DNA of 11,985 nt from Selenomonas sp. (GCF_024699275.1 NZ_JAILPX010000126.1:1-11985), one strand, 5' to 3'; shown: positions 1 to 7,616, counted from the stretch's first letter. Made by a program: numbers and translations. The notes: generated by a model from the letters alone, not told the origin.

Positions 1-579
1 CGTCAGCGGGAAATGAAGGGGTTAGGGGATGCTATTCTGTGTGCCAAAGCTTTTATGGGCGGCGAACCCTTTGCTGTGCTGCTGGGGGATGATGTGGTTT
101 ACAATGAATCAGGTAGACCGGCACTGCGCCAGTTGATAGATGTTTATGAAGCAACTGGCGGTTCGGTGCTCGGCTGTCAGACGGTGCCGCAGGAGAAGGT
201 TTCTTCCTATGGTATTGTGGATGGCGTTGCCACAGATGATGAACGGATGCTCAAGGTGCTGGATATGGTGGAAAAACCGAGCGTGGAAGAAGCGCCTAGT
301 CGGATGGCGGTATTGGGGCGTTATGTGATTACACCGCAGATATTCTCTATTCTGGAAAACACCCTGCCGGGCAAGGGCGGTGAGATTCAGCTTACCGATG
401 CTTTGCGGGTCTTGGCACATCGGGAACCGGTCTATGCATACGATTTCGAGGGAATTCGCTATGATGTGGGGGATAAGTTGGGGTTCTTGAAGGCCACAGT
501 GGAATATGCCCTGCGCCGTCCGGATTTACAAGAAAAATTTGGTCAGTATCTACAGGATATCCTGTCGGATGCCGAGTAA
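1..579 (+). CDS. galU: UTP-glucose-1-phosphate uridylyltransferase GalU, 3' part
   Basis: This enzyme makes UDP-glucose from glucose 1-phosphate and UTP in the cytoplasm, for polysaccharide and envelope synthesis. The reading frame is open from base 1 and starts mid-protein (RQREMKGLGDAILCAK), so the ATG at 13 is internal. The 192 residues seen are about two thirds of the usual 290 or so. GalU landmarks appear in order: GLGDAILCAK, EPFAVLLGDD, SSYGIVDG, MVEKPSVEEAPS, GRYVITPQIF, GGEIQLTDAL and the C-terminal FEGIRYDVGDKLGFLKA. The segment LLGDD has Gly where LPDD is more usual. The stop is TAA at 577-579, followed by a hairpin shared with the convergent chemotaxis gene. The N-terminal nucleotide-binding part lies outside the window. 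The alternative, a related glucose-1-phosphate nucleotidyltransferase such as RmlA, fits the motifs less well. Confidence 0.93.
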   Translation, partial: RQREMKGLGDAILCAKAFMGGEPFAVLLGDDVVYNESGRPALRQLIDVYEATGGSVLGCQTVPQEKVSSYGIVDGVATDDERMLKVLDMVEKPSVEEAPSRMAVLGRYVITPQIFSILENTLPGKGGEIQLTDALRVLAHREPVYAYDFEGIRYDVGDKLGFLKATVEYALRRPDLQEKFGQYLQDILSDAE

Positions 580-601
580 TAAATTTTCGAATGTATAACG
601 A

Positions 602-649
602 ATAAGCATCGAGCCTGTCCATTTTATTATGGTCAGGCTCGATGCTTAT
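602..649. terminator. Convergent-gene hairpin between galU and the chemotaxis receptor
   Basis: A perfect 16-bp inverted repeat (602-617 with 634-649; arm ATAAGCATCGAGCCTG) with two further pairs inside encloses an A/T-rich loop. It is the only strong structure in the 101-bp gap between the two convergent stop codons. No proper T-tract follows on either strand, so it could be an atypical bidirectional terminator, an RNA 3'-end protector or an extragenic palindrome. Confidence 0.55.
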
Positions 650-680
650 CTCAAGACTATTGCTCGCTATGTCTTTGGCG

Positions 681-2738
681 TTATAATTTGAACTTCTTCA
701 TCTCGGCCTGCAAATCTCCGGCCAGCTGAGCCATATTCCGGGCGGCATCGGAAATTTCGTGCATGGAGGCACTTTGTTCCTCGCCGGCGGCGGATACGGA
801 CTGGGCTTCGTCGGAGTTCTTGCCGCTGGTCTGGGCAATGTTGATGCTGGCCTGTAGCATGCGTTCGTTTTCCTTGGCCATGGATTCGATACCCTTGGCA
901 ATGGTTTGAATCTGACTGGTCAAATCGTCGATGACGGTTACAATCTCTTCGAATACCCTATCGGCAGACTGTACCGTGGCAATGCCTTCCTGTACGCTCT
1001 GGGCACCGCTGGTGCTGGCATCAACCGCCAGTTTCATATCCTGCAGGTTGCCCTGTACCAGCTGGGCAATCTGCTGGGATGCTCCATTGGAACTTTCGGC
1101 CAGTTTGCGTACCTCATCGGCAACTACGGCAAAGCCGCGGCCGGCTTCGCCTGCCCGGGCTGCTTCGATGGCGGCGTTTAAGGCCAGCAGGTTGGTCTGT
1201 TCAGCAATGCCGGTGATCATCTGTACGATATCGGCAATCTGCTGGGAACTGGTATCCAGCTTCTGGATGGATTCTTGAATGCTGTCGGTGCTGGCGGTGA
1301 TGTTATTCATTTGTTCTACGGCCTGGACGATGGAATTGCGACCGGTGGTGATCTTGTCTTTTGCCTGGATGGCATGGTCGTAAACCCGTTTCGTACCTTT
1401 GACGATATCCTGGGCAGATTCCGTTACCTGTTCGGCGGTGGCCTGAATATTGCCGGCGTCTACGGCCTGTTCACTGGCACCCTCGGCTATGGAGACGATG
1501 CTGTCGGCCACCATATGGGAGGCTTGAGCGGACTGATCCGCGCTGGCGGTCAGTTCTTCGCTGGCATCGGCTACTTGCTGGGACATATTGTTGACCTGAC
1601 CGATGATCCCCCGCAGTTTTGCAATCATATTGTTGAGGGAGTTACCCAGGCTTCCCATTTCATCTTCAGCGGTGATGTGGAGCTGGCTTTGGAGATTGCC
1701 CTCAGCAATTTTGCTGGCTTCTTCCATCAGATAGTTGATGGGGCCGCCGATGCGGCGGTTGAAGATCATGATCATCGCCGTGCAGAGGATCATCATGACC
1801 AGGACAGCCATGATGATGCTGATGTAGATGGATTTTGTGATGGGGCCGGCATAGTCCGATTGTGGTGCTACCAGTACCAGTTTGAGGTTATCGATGCACA
1901 GGGGAGTGGCCAGAATATAGCTGTCTTCACCAAATGCGCTGCTTTCGGTCAGCGTTACTTCACTGAGATTTACGATTTTTTGCCCCAGGGAAGAGAGTTC
2001 CGGCGCGCTTTCTTCGGTGATTTTGACCTTCATGTTCTTGCTGTCATCACGGGAAGCCAGGTAAAAGCCTTCTTTGCTGACCAGGAAGGCATAGCCGTTC
2101 TGGCCGACCTGAATGTTCTTGATATAGTCTTCCAGTTCGGTGATGCCGATATCTACGGTGACGGTACCTACGCCCTGGCTATCTTTTTGTACGGCAGCAG
2201 CGCTGGTCAGCATGGTGGTGCCGCTCAGTTCATCGAGGTAGGGGCCGGTCCAGGCTACCTTGCCGGGAGCTTTCATGGCGTTCTGATACCAATCCATCCT
2301 GGTATAGCCATATTCGGCATTGCTGTATTCCATGTCTAAATCCACGGAACCCTTGTTGTTCTTTGCCCGGTAGGGGCCGAAGTATTCGATGTCCGATTGG
2401 TAGGCGAAGGGCTCAAACCAGAAGCCGCTGCCGATAACCAACGGATCGGAGAGTACATAACCATCGGCCATACCGTACATCACATCGGTGTCGTAGGCTT
2501 TCAGTTTGCTTATTCCACGGGCCAGGCCTTCTGTTTTCTGGGCTACCTGCAGGATGCGCTGGTCGAGTTTTCCAGCGATGGAGCCGGATTGTTCCATCAA
2601 GGTTGCTTTGACCTGTTCCTCCATACTGCCCTTGAATTGTCCGATGTTGATAACGGTTTGAATGGCAAGCAGTATGCCGGTCAGCAGAATGATGCTGATT
2701 ACGAACAATGTCTTGATACTTCCTTGTGGCTTGTGCAT
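681..2738 (-). CDS. Methyl-accepting chemotaxis protein with dCACHE sensor
   Basis: This is a transmembrane chemoreceptor of 685 residues that should signal through CheW/CheA to the flagellar motor. TM1 spans about residues 9-30. An extracytoplasmic double-CACHE-type domain covers about 35-295, with GFWFEP at 105, a WYQNAM...WTGPYLDE stretch at 150-170 and [11 protein letters not shown] near 193. TM2 is at about 301-327, followed by a HAMP linker (about 328-380) and a long helical signalling domain. The hairpin tip [19 protein letters not shown] lies at 513-531, and the CheA/CheW contact sequence is intact. The C-terminus ends KKFKL without the NWETF-type CheR tether. The ATG at 2738 has a purine-rich AGAAAGGAAG ribosome site about 8 bases upstream. 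It is its own unit, separated from the upstream operon by a terminator. A paired TCGCGA repeat lies in front of the start. The ligand cannot be told; CACHE receptors often bind amino or organic acids. Confidence 0.95.
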   Translation of the reverse strand: MHKPQGSIKTLFVISIILLTGILLAIQTVINIGQFKGSMEEQVKATLMEQSGSIAGKLDQRILQVAQKTEGLARGISKLKAYDTDVMYGMADGYVLSDPLVIGSGFWFEPFAYQSDIEYFGPYRAKNNKGSVDLDMEYSNAEYGYTRMDWYQNAMKAPGKVAWTGPYLDELSGTTMLTSAAAVQKDSQGVGTVTVDIGITELEDYIKNIQVGQNGYAFLVSKEGFYLASRDDSKNMKVKITEESAPELSSLGQKIVNLSEVTLTESSAFGEDSYILATPLCIDNLKLVLVAPQSDYAGPITKSIYISIIMAVLVMMILCTAMIMIFNRRIGGPINYLMEEASKIAEGNLQSQLHITAEDEMGSLGNSLNNMIAKLRGIIGQVNNMSQQVADASEELTASADQSAQASHMVADSIVSIAEGASEQAVDAGNIQATAEQVTESAQDIVKGTKRVYDHAIQAKDKITTGRNSIVQAVEQMNNITASTDSIQESIQKLDTSSQQIADIVQMITGIAEQTNLLALNAAIEAARAGEAGRGFAVVADEVRKLAESSNGASQQIAQLVQGNLQDMKLAVDASTSGAQSVQEGIATVQSADRVFEEIVTVIDDLTSQIQTIAKGIESMAKENERMLQASINIAQTSGKNSDEAQSVSAAGEEQSASMHEISDAARNMAQLAGDLQAEMKKFKL

Positions 2739-2757
2739 ATTGATCGCTTCCTTTCTA

Positions 2758-2793
2758 TCGCGAAATGTATCCGTTTCTTATTGTATTTCGCGA
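2758..2793 (-). promoter_or_regulatory. Inverted repeat upstream of the chemotaxis receptor
   Basis: TCGCGAAAT (2758-2766) and ATTTCGCGA (2785-2793) form a perfect 9-bp inverted repeat, just upstream of the receptor's ribosome site. Each arm contains the self-palindrome TCGCGA. On the minus strand a possible -10 TACAAT (2785-2780) lies between the arms, with no convincing -35. It could be an operator pair around a start site or a 5' mRNA hairpin. Only the repeat itself is certain. Confidence 0.4.
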
Positions 2794-2816
2794 AGAAGGG
2801 AGGGATTCCTGCCAAT

Positions 2817-2854
2817 AAAAAAATCCTTTCCGCAATTATACGGAAAGGATTTTT
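2817..2854 (-). terminator. Rho-independent terminator of the TPR/PRC operon
   Basis: Just past the TAA at 2859-2861, the minus strand has the stem TCCTTTCCG/CGGAAAGGA (2841-2849 with 2824-2832) with an 8-base loop. It is extended by A:T pairs and followed by a run of seven T (2817-2823 on the complement). This is a textbook intrinsic terminator that separates the operon from the chemotaxis receptor. Confidence 0.9.
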
Positions 2855-2858
2855 GCTG

Positions 2859-3773
2859 TTACTGTACGTTCATGGAAAGTTCGATGAACTTGTTGGCCAG
2901 CTTTGCCTTCTGCAGAACTTCTTCCGTGATGTCCTGGCCCGCTTCTACGATAACGATGCCGTTATCCATCTTAATGTCGCGAGCGGCCTTCTTACCCAGG
3001 AGAAAGCGGCGATGGCGTTCCTCGGAGGCTTTGTCGGCAGCGGCCTGTTTCGTGGCTTCAGAAGCTTTGGGAGCCTCCTTCTTGGGTTCAGCCTTGGGAG
3101 CTGGAGCAGCCTTAGGCGCTTCTTTTTTTGGTTCCGGCTTTGCTTCTTCTTTGGGCACCTCTTCTTTGGGGGCTTCTTCTTCCTTAGCCGGTTCCGGAGC
3201 TTTAGGTGCTTCCGGCGCCTTGGGGGCCTCTTCTTCTTTAGGTGCAGCTGGTTCTGCCGGCGCAGCCTTAGGAGCAGCCGGAGTGCTGGGCATTACATTA
3301 TTTTTTTTTTCCCCGGTGGGATCAATAACCGTTACCTGCTTACCGAAGATGGAAATCTGATCGGTTGCAACGTCGGAAGTAGTGCCATCGGGTGCTGTAA
3401 TTTCGCATTTTTCAATTTTACCATCGTCACCGATATAGAGCTCCGTGACCTTGCCCTGAATCGTACCGGATTTGGTGATGGCTTTCGTATCGATGATGCG
3501 GATATTTTCATCCAGCAGGGCTTCGTAATCACCGGCAGCATCCAAGGTCAGGATGTTTTCACTGTTGGTGATGGTGACAGCATCGTCGCCGATGGCGATA
3601 ACGGATTCATAAGGGATGAGTTTAACTCCACGGTACCAATCCGCATCTTCAATGGTGATTGCGGCAACCGTGCCGTTTTTGGCATCGATGAGGAGCGTTT
3701 TGCTGACGCCCAACTCGCGGCCTTCCGTGATACTGATGATGGGAAGACCAAGGATTTCTACACTTTTCTTCAT
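2859..3773 (-). CDS. Tandem PRC-barrel protein with Pro/Ala/Lys/Glu linker
   Basis: A 304-residue protein of unknown function, probably cytoplasmic since no signal peptide or membrane segment is seen. Residues 2-78 form a PRC-barrel-like beta domain (VEILGLPIISITEGRELG, then LLIDAKNGTVAAITIE). A second barrel-like repeat covers about 88-152 (TIQGKVTELYIGDDGKIEKC). A low-complexity linker of PAAPK/EEAPK-type units runs from about 155 to 250. A small folded end follows (ERHRRFLLGKKAARDI...NGIVIVEAGQDITEEVL). The start is ATG 3773, with GGAGG 8 bases upstream; an in-frame TTG at 3788 overlaps that site and is rejected. It begins 15 bases after the TPR gene stop, so it is the second gene of an operon. 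PRC barrels are known in RimM, photosynthetic reaction centre H subunits and YlmC/YmxH-like proteins, where they act as adaptors. A role as a soluble partner of the upstream membrane protein is inference. Confidence 0.85.
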   Translation of the reverse strand: MKKSVEILGLPIISITEGRELGVSKTLLIDAKNGTVAAITIEDADWYRGVKLIPYESVIAIGDDAVTITNSENILTLDAAGDYEALLDENIRIIDTKAITKSGTIQGKVTELYIGDDGKIEKCEITAPDGTTSDVATDQISIFGKQVTVIDPTGEKKNNVMPSTPAAPKAAPAEPAAPKEEEAPKAPEAPKAPEPAKEEEAPKEEVPKEEAKPEPKKEAPKAAPAPKAEPKKEAPKASEATKQAAADKASEERHRRFLLGKKAARDIKMDNGIVIVEAGQDITEEVLQKAKLANKFIELSMNVQ

Positions 3774-3788
3774 TAATGATTCCTCCAA

Positions 3789-5003
3789 TTATTTTGCGCT
3801 GTCACTGTGAGCCTGAAATTCGGTTTCGATTTCCTGCATGATGTTTCCCGGAATTTGCGGGAAGGGCGTAGAAAGCGCAGCATGTTTGGCAAGTATATCC
3901 TGAACGGTACCAAGGTAATGGATGTTTTTGGTAAATTCCTGACGCATGGTATCGTTTCGGGCAATGATCGGCATATCCAGTGCCTGTTTGTAAGTGGCAA
4001 TGGCGCCACGATAATTGGCTTGTTCTTTGTAAAGGTTACCCAGCTCGATGATAAGGAATGGCGTGTAGTCATCATCGCCATAGCGGGTGATGGCTTCGCG
4101 ATAAGCAAAAATCGCATCTTTGGGCTGCGTATCTTTTGTTTCGTAGGCAAAGTCCAGAATTGCATCCAGACTGTCCATAGAGGATAACTCCTGTTTGAGT
4201 TTCTGTTCGTGAACTTTTTGCTTCTCGGCCAGTTCCTTTTCCTGTTGGGCTTTTTTTGCGGCAGCTTCTTGGCGCGCTTTTTCTGCGGCTTCGGCCTTGG
4301 CTTTGGCGGCAGCTTGTTTCTTTGCCACAGCCTCTGCTTTCTTGCGAGCGGCTTCTTCCCGTTTCTTTTGGGCAGCCCGTTCCTGAGCAGCTTTTTTTGC
4401 CTTAGCTTCTGCTTCGGCAGCTGCTTCAGCCTCTTTTTGCGCTTTTTCTGCGTCTTGTTTTGCCTTTTTGTCTGCGATAGCCTGGGCGGCTAATCGAGCT
4501 TCTGCCACAGCCTTTTCGGCCTCGTTGTTTTCCTGAGGTTTGGCCGTAGCTGATATGGCTGCAACAGGTACATCGGTCTTCTCCGTGGTATTGTCCGTGG
4601 GCGTGACCGTTTCTTTTGCGGATTCCTCCGCAACTGTAGGTGAATCCTGGCGCCGCGCTTGCAATATTGTGTCTTCAACAGGTGAATCCTCTTCCACGGG
4701 GAGTTCCGCTGTTGGAAGAACAGCACAATGATGGCCGGCAAGGGCTTCCTCACGGCGCAGCATCCGTTCATTGAAAAGGGTTACTACGGCTGCTGCCGTT
4801 ACGACTAATATCCCTAGGCGCAGGTAGTGCCCACGGTCAAGGAAGGGACTCATGGTGATTGCCATGCCATTGACGACAAAGGCCATCACAGCACAGAGCA
4901 CCAGTGAAGTCCACTTCATTTCAATGCCAAAATAGCGACATAGCCGATAAATGAGGAAGATGCTGATAGCCATGATGGAACCCGTTATCAGGACGAATGT
5001 CAT
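3789..5003 (-). CDS. Membrane-anchored coiled-coil protein with TPR-like C-terminus
   Basis: A 404-residue protein I cannot name. Three hydrophobic segments lie at about 2-20, 32-53 and 64-78. An acidic, Thr/Pro-rich spacer follows (about 95-158), then a long Lys/Ala/Glu/Gln-rich helical stretch (about 159-271), TolA-like in composition. The C-terminal part has paired helices typical of tetratricopeptide repeats (about 276-345: SLDAILDFAYETKD, KDAIFAYREAITRYGDD, FLIIELGNLYKEQANY, GAIATYKQALD). The basic sequences RLCRYFGIEMK and RMLRREE suggest, by the positive-inside rule, that the coiled coil and TPR part are cytoplasmic; a periplasmic TolA-like arrangement is less likely. The start is ATG 5003 with GAGGTGA upstream; a GTG at 5012 overlaps that site. 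It is first in a two-gene operon with the PRC-barrel protein. A tether or scaffold role is inferred. Confidence 0.8.
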   Translation of the reverse strand: MTFVLITGSIMAISIFLIYRLCRYFGIEMKWTSLVLCAVMAFVVNGMAITMSPFLDRGHYLRLGILVVTAAAVVTLFNERMLRREEALAGHHCAVLPTAELPVEEDSPVEDTILQARRQDSPTVAEESAKETVTPTDNTTEKTDVPVAAISATAKPQENNEAEKAVAEARLAAQAIADKKAKQDAEKAQKEAEAAAEAEAKAKKAAQERAAQKKREEAARKKAEAVAKKQAAAKAKAEAAEKARQEAAAKKAQQEKELAEKQKVHEQKLKQELSSMDSLDAILDFAYETKDTQPKDAIFAYREAITRYGDDDYTPFLIIELGNLYKEQANYRGAIATYKQALDMPIIARNDTMRQEFTKNIHYLGTVQDILAKHAALSTPFPQIPGNIMQEIETEFQAHSDSAK

Positions 5004-5038
5004 GTTTCTCACCTCTTCCTGAAAGTGAGCATTATGCG

Positions 5039-5068
5039 ATTATACTCACCATCTTATAAACTTTTCGA
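5039..5068 (-). promoter_or_regulatory. Candidate promoter of the TPR/PRC operon
   Basis: The minus strand has a perfect -10 TATAAT at 5044-5039, about 36 bases before the ATG at 5003. The best -35 at normal spacing is TCGAAA, 18 bases upstream, a weak match; TTGTCG a little further up is better but 21 bases away. The -10 is convincing, the -35 is not. Confidence 0.5.
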
Positions 5069-5089
5069 CAATAATAGGAAAAAATCCTG

Positions 5090-5119
5090 CTGCTATTACA
5101 TGGTCATGTAACAGTAGCA
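5090..5119. repeat. Imperfect dyad upstream of the TPR-operon promoter
   Basis: TGCTATTACATG (5091-5102) faces CATGTAACAGTAGCA (5105-5119) across two bases, with only two mismatches in the arms. It lies about 50-80 bases upstream of the minus-strand -10, where an activator or repressor could bind. No regulator family is recognised from it. Confidence 0.3.
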
Positions 5120-5299
5120 AACCTACCCCCACAGTATACCACATTATTGGGTATTTTTGCAGAGAAATTTTTTGATTTATTATTGATTCGTTGGCTATGG
5201 GGCAGGATTGTTGCCAGGTGGCAGGGAATACATCAAGACCGGGAAAGCTTTGGTAAGGGGGAACCTCATTAGTAAAAGAAGATGAGTGGCGTGATGTTT

Positions 5300-5410
5300 A
5301 TGTATACATTACTTAAATTTACAAAAATAGTGGATTTATATATAATTATCTGCTATTATGTAAAACATATAGTGAGCATGTATAGTAAATATACAAAATA
5401 AGTTATACAT
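5300..5410 (+). promoter_or_regulatory. Cluster of operator-like dyads around the kor promoter
   Basis: Dyads lie on both sides of the kor promoter: ATGTATACAT (5300-5309, perfect palindrome, just upstream of the -35), TATGT-AAA-ACATA (5357-5369, near the start site) and TGTATA-GTAAA-TATACA (5379-5395). A further TATACAT sits at 5404-5410. Repeated half-sites suggest one regulator binding several times. TGTATACA-type palindromes are known for some GntR-family repressors, but the AT-rich background makes chance matches possible. Confidence 0.4.
5318..5346 (+). promoter_or_regulatory. Promoter of korDABC
   Basis: The -35 TTTACA (5318-5323) and -10 TATAAT (5341-5346) are separated by exactly 17 bases, a near-consensus sigma-A/sigma-70 promoter. 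The expected start near 5353 gives a leader of about 85 nt to the korD GTG. Confidence 0.75.
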
Positions 5411-5437
5411 TGATAGATATTTTAGGAGGCGGGTTTT

Positions 5438-5650
5438 GTGAAGGCAGAGATTAGCGTCAAGTTGGCGCGGTGTAAAGGATGCGGCATTTGTGCGGCCTTT
5501 TGTCCGAAGTCAGTTCTGGCTATTGATGAGCTGGGCAAGGTTGTCGTGCAGAATCCGGAAGCTTGTATCGGTTGTGGTCAGTGTGAACTGCGTTGTCCGG
5601 ATTATGCAATATTTGTGGATGAAGTTGCAGAAAAGGGGGGCGTGGCATGA
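5438..5650 (+). CDS. korD: 2-oxoglutarate ferredoxin oxidoreductase, delta (ferredoxin-type) subunit
   Basis: A 70-residue polyferredoxin subunit that passes electrons between the catalytic subunits and external ferredoxin. Two complete [4Fe-4S] binding motifs are visible: Cys12, 15, 18 and 22 (followed by Pro) and Cys43, 46, 49 and 53 (followed by Pro). The start is GTG at 5438, set by an AGGAGG site at 5424-5429 with 8 bases between. The stop overlaps the korA start as ATGA. It is the first gene of the four-gene operon; a delta, alpha, beta, gamma order is common for four-subunit 2-oxoacid oxidoreductases. The substrate call comes from korA and korB, not from this small subunit. Confidence 0.92.
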   Translation: MKAEISVKLARCKGCGICAAFCPKSVLAIDELGKVVVQNPEACIGCGQCELRCPDYAIFVDEVAEKGGVA

Positions 5651-6789
5651 GTGAAGCGAGATTGATGCAAGGCAATGAGGCTTGTGCAGAAGCAGCCATT
5701 GCGGCAGGAGTTAATTTCTTTGCTGGTTATCCGATTACCCCCTCCACAGAGATTGCGGAAACCATGGCCAAACTCCTGCCGCAGCATGGCGGGAAATTTA
5801 TCCAGATGGAAGATGAGATCGCTTCCATGGGCGCAATCCTGGGAGCTTCGCTGGCTGGTTGCAAGGTTATGGATGCCACATCTGGTCCGGGTTTTTCGCT
5901 GAAGCAGGAATTGATTGGCTATGCGGCCTGTGCGGAGATTCCCTGCGTACTGGTGGATGTGCAGCGGGTAGGTCCTTCTACCGGACAGCCTACAGCACCA
6001 TCGCAGGGGGATGTTATGCAGGTGCGCTGGGGTACCCATGGGGATCATCCGGTGATTGCCCTGTCTCCCTGGAGTGTGCGGGAAACTTTTGATGCGACTG
6101 TGATGGCGGTGAATTACGCGGAACGTTTCCGCACGCCGGTGATGCTTCTTATGGATGAGATGGTAGGTCACTTGCGGGAAAAGGTAGAACTGCCGGAAAA
6201 GGTGGATATTTATCCCCGCCGTAAACCAGCGAAAACCCGGGTGGAAGGTTATCAGCCCTTTTCGCCGGCGGAGGATTTGGTGCCCAATGTGGCGGATTTT
6301 GGTGAAGGGTATCATATCCATGTGACCGGGCTTATCCATGATGAGACAGGGTTTCCTGTGGGAAGTCCTAAGGTCACGGAGGATGCCATTTTTCGGCTGC
6401 ATGAAAAGATTGCCCGGGCAGGCGATGAAATCATTCATACGGAGGGTTACTTCATGGATGATGCTGAGTATGCGGTGGTATCTTTTGGCGGTACGGCCCG
6501 GACGGCCTATGAAGCGGTGCGAGAGGCCAGGTCTGCTGGCAGGAAAGTGGGGCTTTTGCGTCTGTTGACCATCTGGCCCTTTGCGGATAAGGTTATTGCG
6601 GCTTTGGCGGCGAAGGTAAAGGGCATTATGGTGGCGGAACTCAATTATGGTCAAATCGTCTATGAGGTACAGCGGGCAGCAAAGGGAGCCTGCCCTGTTA
6701 CCTTGTGCGGCAAGTATAATATGCGGGCTTTTGAGCCTGGTGAGATCGTGGCAGGTATCGAGGCTATGATGAAGGAGGTTGAGGGATGA
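5647..6789 (+). CDS. korA: 2-oxoglutarate ferredoxin oxidoreductase, alpha subunit
   Basis: The alpha subunit, 380 residues, of the cytoplasmic enzyme that interconverts 2-oxoglutarate plus CoA with succinyl-CoA plus CO2, using ferredoxin. Characteristic segments are GNEACAEAAIAAG near residue 9, AGYPITPSTEIAE at 26-38 (the YPITP motif), MEDEIASMGA at 54-63, DATSGPGFSLKQE at 76-88 and a GPSTGQPT segment near 113. The C-terminal transketolase-like part carries VVSFGGTARTAYEA and a conserved AELNYGQ. The length fits KorA better than the shorter VorB-type subunits, and GPSTGQPT also resembles KorA. In fermenting anaerobes it may run reductively to make 2-oxoglutarate for glutamate synthesis. Both ends overlap its neighbours by ATGA, which suggests translational coupling. 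A related 2-oxoacid specificity is not excluded. Confidence 0.93.
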   Translation: MSEARLMQGNEACAEAAIAAGVNFFAGYPITPSTEIAETMAKLLPQHGGKFIQMEDEIASMGAILGASLAGCKVMDATSGPGFSLKQELIGYAACAEIPCVLVDVQRVGPSTGQPTAPSQGDVMQVRWGTHGDHPVIALSPWSVRETFDATVMAVNYAERFRTPVMLLMDEMVGHLREKVELPEKVDIYPRRKPAKTRVEGYQPFSPAEDLVPNVADFGEGYHIHVTGLIHDETGFPVGSPKVTEDAIFRLHEKIARAGDEIIHTEGYFMDDAEYAVVSFGGTARTAYEAVREARSAGRKVGLLRLLTIWPFADKVIAALAAKVKGIMVAELNYGQIVYEVQRAAKGACPVTLCGKYNMRAFEPGEIVAGIEAMMKEVEG

Positions 6790-7616
6790 TGGCAGAAAGA
6801 GAATACGAACAATATTTTCGTCAGAACCGCCTTCCGCATCTTTGGTGCCCCGGCTGTGGCAATGGCATAGCGATGAAGGCCATTGTCCAGGCAATTGCCA
6901 AGCGGCCGGAACTCAATCAGGACAATACGGTAATCGTATCGGGCATCGGGTGTTCTTCCCGTGCTTCCGGGTATATGGATTTTGATACCCTGCATACGGC
7001 TCATGGGAGGGCAATTCCCTTTGCCACCGGTATTAAGCTGGCAAGGCCGGAACTCAATGTGGTGGTTATCACCGGGGATGGGGACTGCACAGCTATTGGA
7101 GGCAATCACTTCATCCATGGCTGTCGCCGGAATGTGGATTTGACGGTGGTGCTGTTCAACAACAATATTTATGGGATGACGGGCGGTCAGGCATCGCCAA
7201 TGACTCCTACCGGCCGTAAGGCCACGACGGCTCCCTATGGCTCCGTTGACCGTCCCTTTGATGCCTGCGCATTGGCGGAAGCCGCTGGCGCAACCTATGT
7301 GGCTCGTTCCACGGCCTTCCATGTGCAGCATTTGACGGATATGATTGCGGCAGCTTTTGATAATCATGGTTTCTCCTTTGTGGAGGCCTTGGTACAGTGT
7401 CCAACAGCCTATGGGCGCAAGAATAAACTGGGATCGCCTGCGGATATGCTCAAGTGGATGCGGGATAATGCGGTGATGAAAGCGGCTTGGGATAAACGGA
7501 ATCCGGAAGCAACAGCGCCGGAAAAATTCCCCATAGGCCTGCTCTATAAAGCAACGGCGATGGATTATGATACGGCCTATGATCAGGTTATTGAACGGGC
7601 AGGGGGTGCACGTTGA
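6786..7616 (+). CDS. korB: 2-oxoglutarate ferredoxin oxidoreductase, beta (TPP) subunit
   Basis: The 276-residue subunit that holds thiamine diphosphate and one [4Fe-4S] cluster. CPGCG at residues 21-25, GIGCSSR at 53-59 and Cys205 (VQCPTAYGRKN) supply the four expected cluster cysteines: 21, 24, 56 and 205. The TPP/Mg motif begins GDGDCTAIGGNHFIHG at 97 and ends LFNNNIYGMTGGQ at 123-135. HGRAIPFATGIKLA precedes it, as is usual. The first ATG (6786) is chosen because AAGGAGG (6772-6778) lies 7 bases before it; the second ATG at 6789 would be 10 bases away. The start overlaps the korA stop. All catalytic elements appear intact, so the complex should be functional. Confidence 0.95.
   Translation: MMAEREYEQYFRQNRLPHLWCPGCGNGIAMKAIVQAIAKRPELNQDNTVIVSGIGCSSRASGYMDFDTLHTAHGRAIPFATGIKLARPELNVVVITGDGDCTAIGGNHFIHGCRRNVDLTVVLFNNNIYGMTGGQASPMTPTGRKATTAPYGSVDRPFDACALAEAAGATYVARSTAFHVQHLTDMIAAAFDNHGFSFVEALVQCPTAYGRKNKLGSPADMLKWMRDNAVMKAAWDKRNPEATAPEKFPIGLLYKATAMDYDTAYDQVIERAGGAR

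Larger units (their letters stand above)
5013..5437. other. Divergent intergenic region between TPR operon and korDABC
   Basis: This is a non-coding spacer between divergent transcription units. It holds the minus-strand -10 at 5039-5044 with its upstream dyad, a small TGCCA-GG-TGGCA dyad at 5212-5223, and the kor promoter at 5318-5346 with several TGTATA/TATACA dyads. The part from about 5295 to 5420 is strikingly AT-rich. I see no convincing gene or terminator. Confidence 0.75.

Noticed and set aside
1275..2339. Plus-strand open frame of 354 codons opposite the chemotaxis receptor
   Set aside because: Antisense to an unambiguous receptor; no family motif and no ribosome site.
3000..3300. 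Repetitive stretch as a possible CRISPR or DNA repeat array
   Set aside because: The repetition follows the codons of the Pro/Ala/Lys/Glu linker in the PRC-barrel gene; there are no equal-length repeats with spacers.
2397..3776. Long open frame on the plus strand opposite the PRC-barrel gene (459 codons)
   Set aside because: It is antisense to a gene with a clear ribosome site and domains; its Phe/Gly/Arg/Ser-rich sequence mirrors the Pro/Ala/Lys/Glu linker codons and runs across the terminator.
3774..3788. TTG at 3788 as the start of the PRC-barrel protein
   Set aside because: It would place the GGAGG ribosome site inside the coding sequence; ATG at 3773 is correctly spaced from that site.
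5294..5401. Small plus-strand reading frame of 35 codons (MFMYTLLKFTK...) in the kor promoter region
   Set aside because: It overlaps the -35 and -10 of a near-consensus promoter, has no ribosome site, and its residues simply reflect AT-rich DNA.
5602..6894. Minus-strand open frame of 430 codons opposite korA
   Set aside because: His/Arg-rich shadow of the korA codons, extending into korD and korB, with no recognisable motif.
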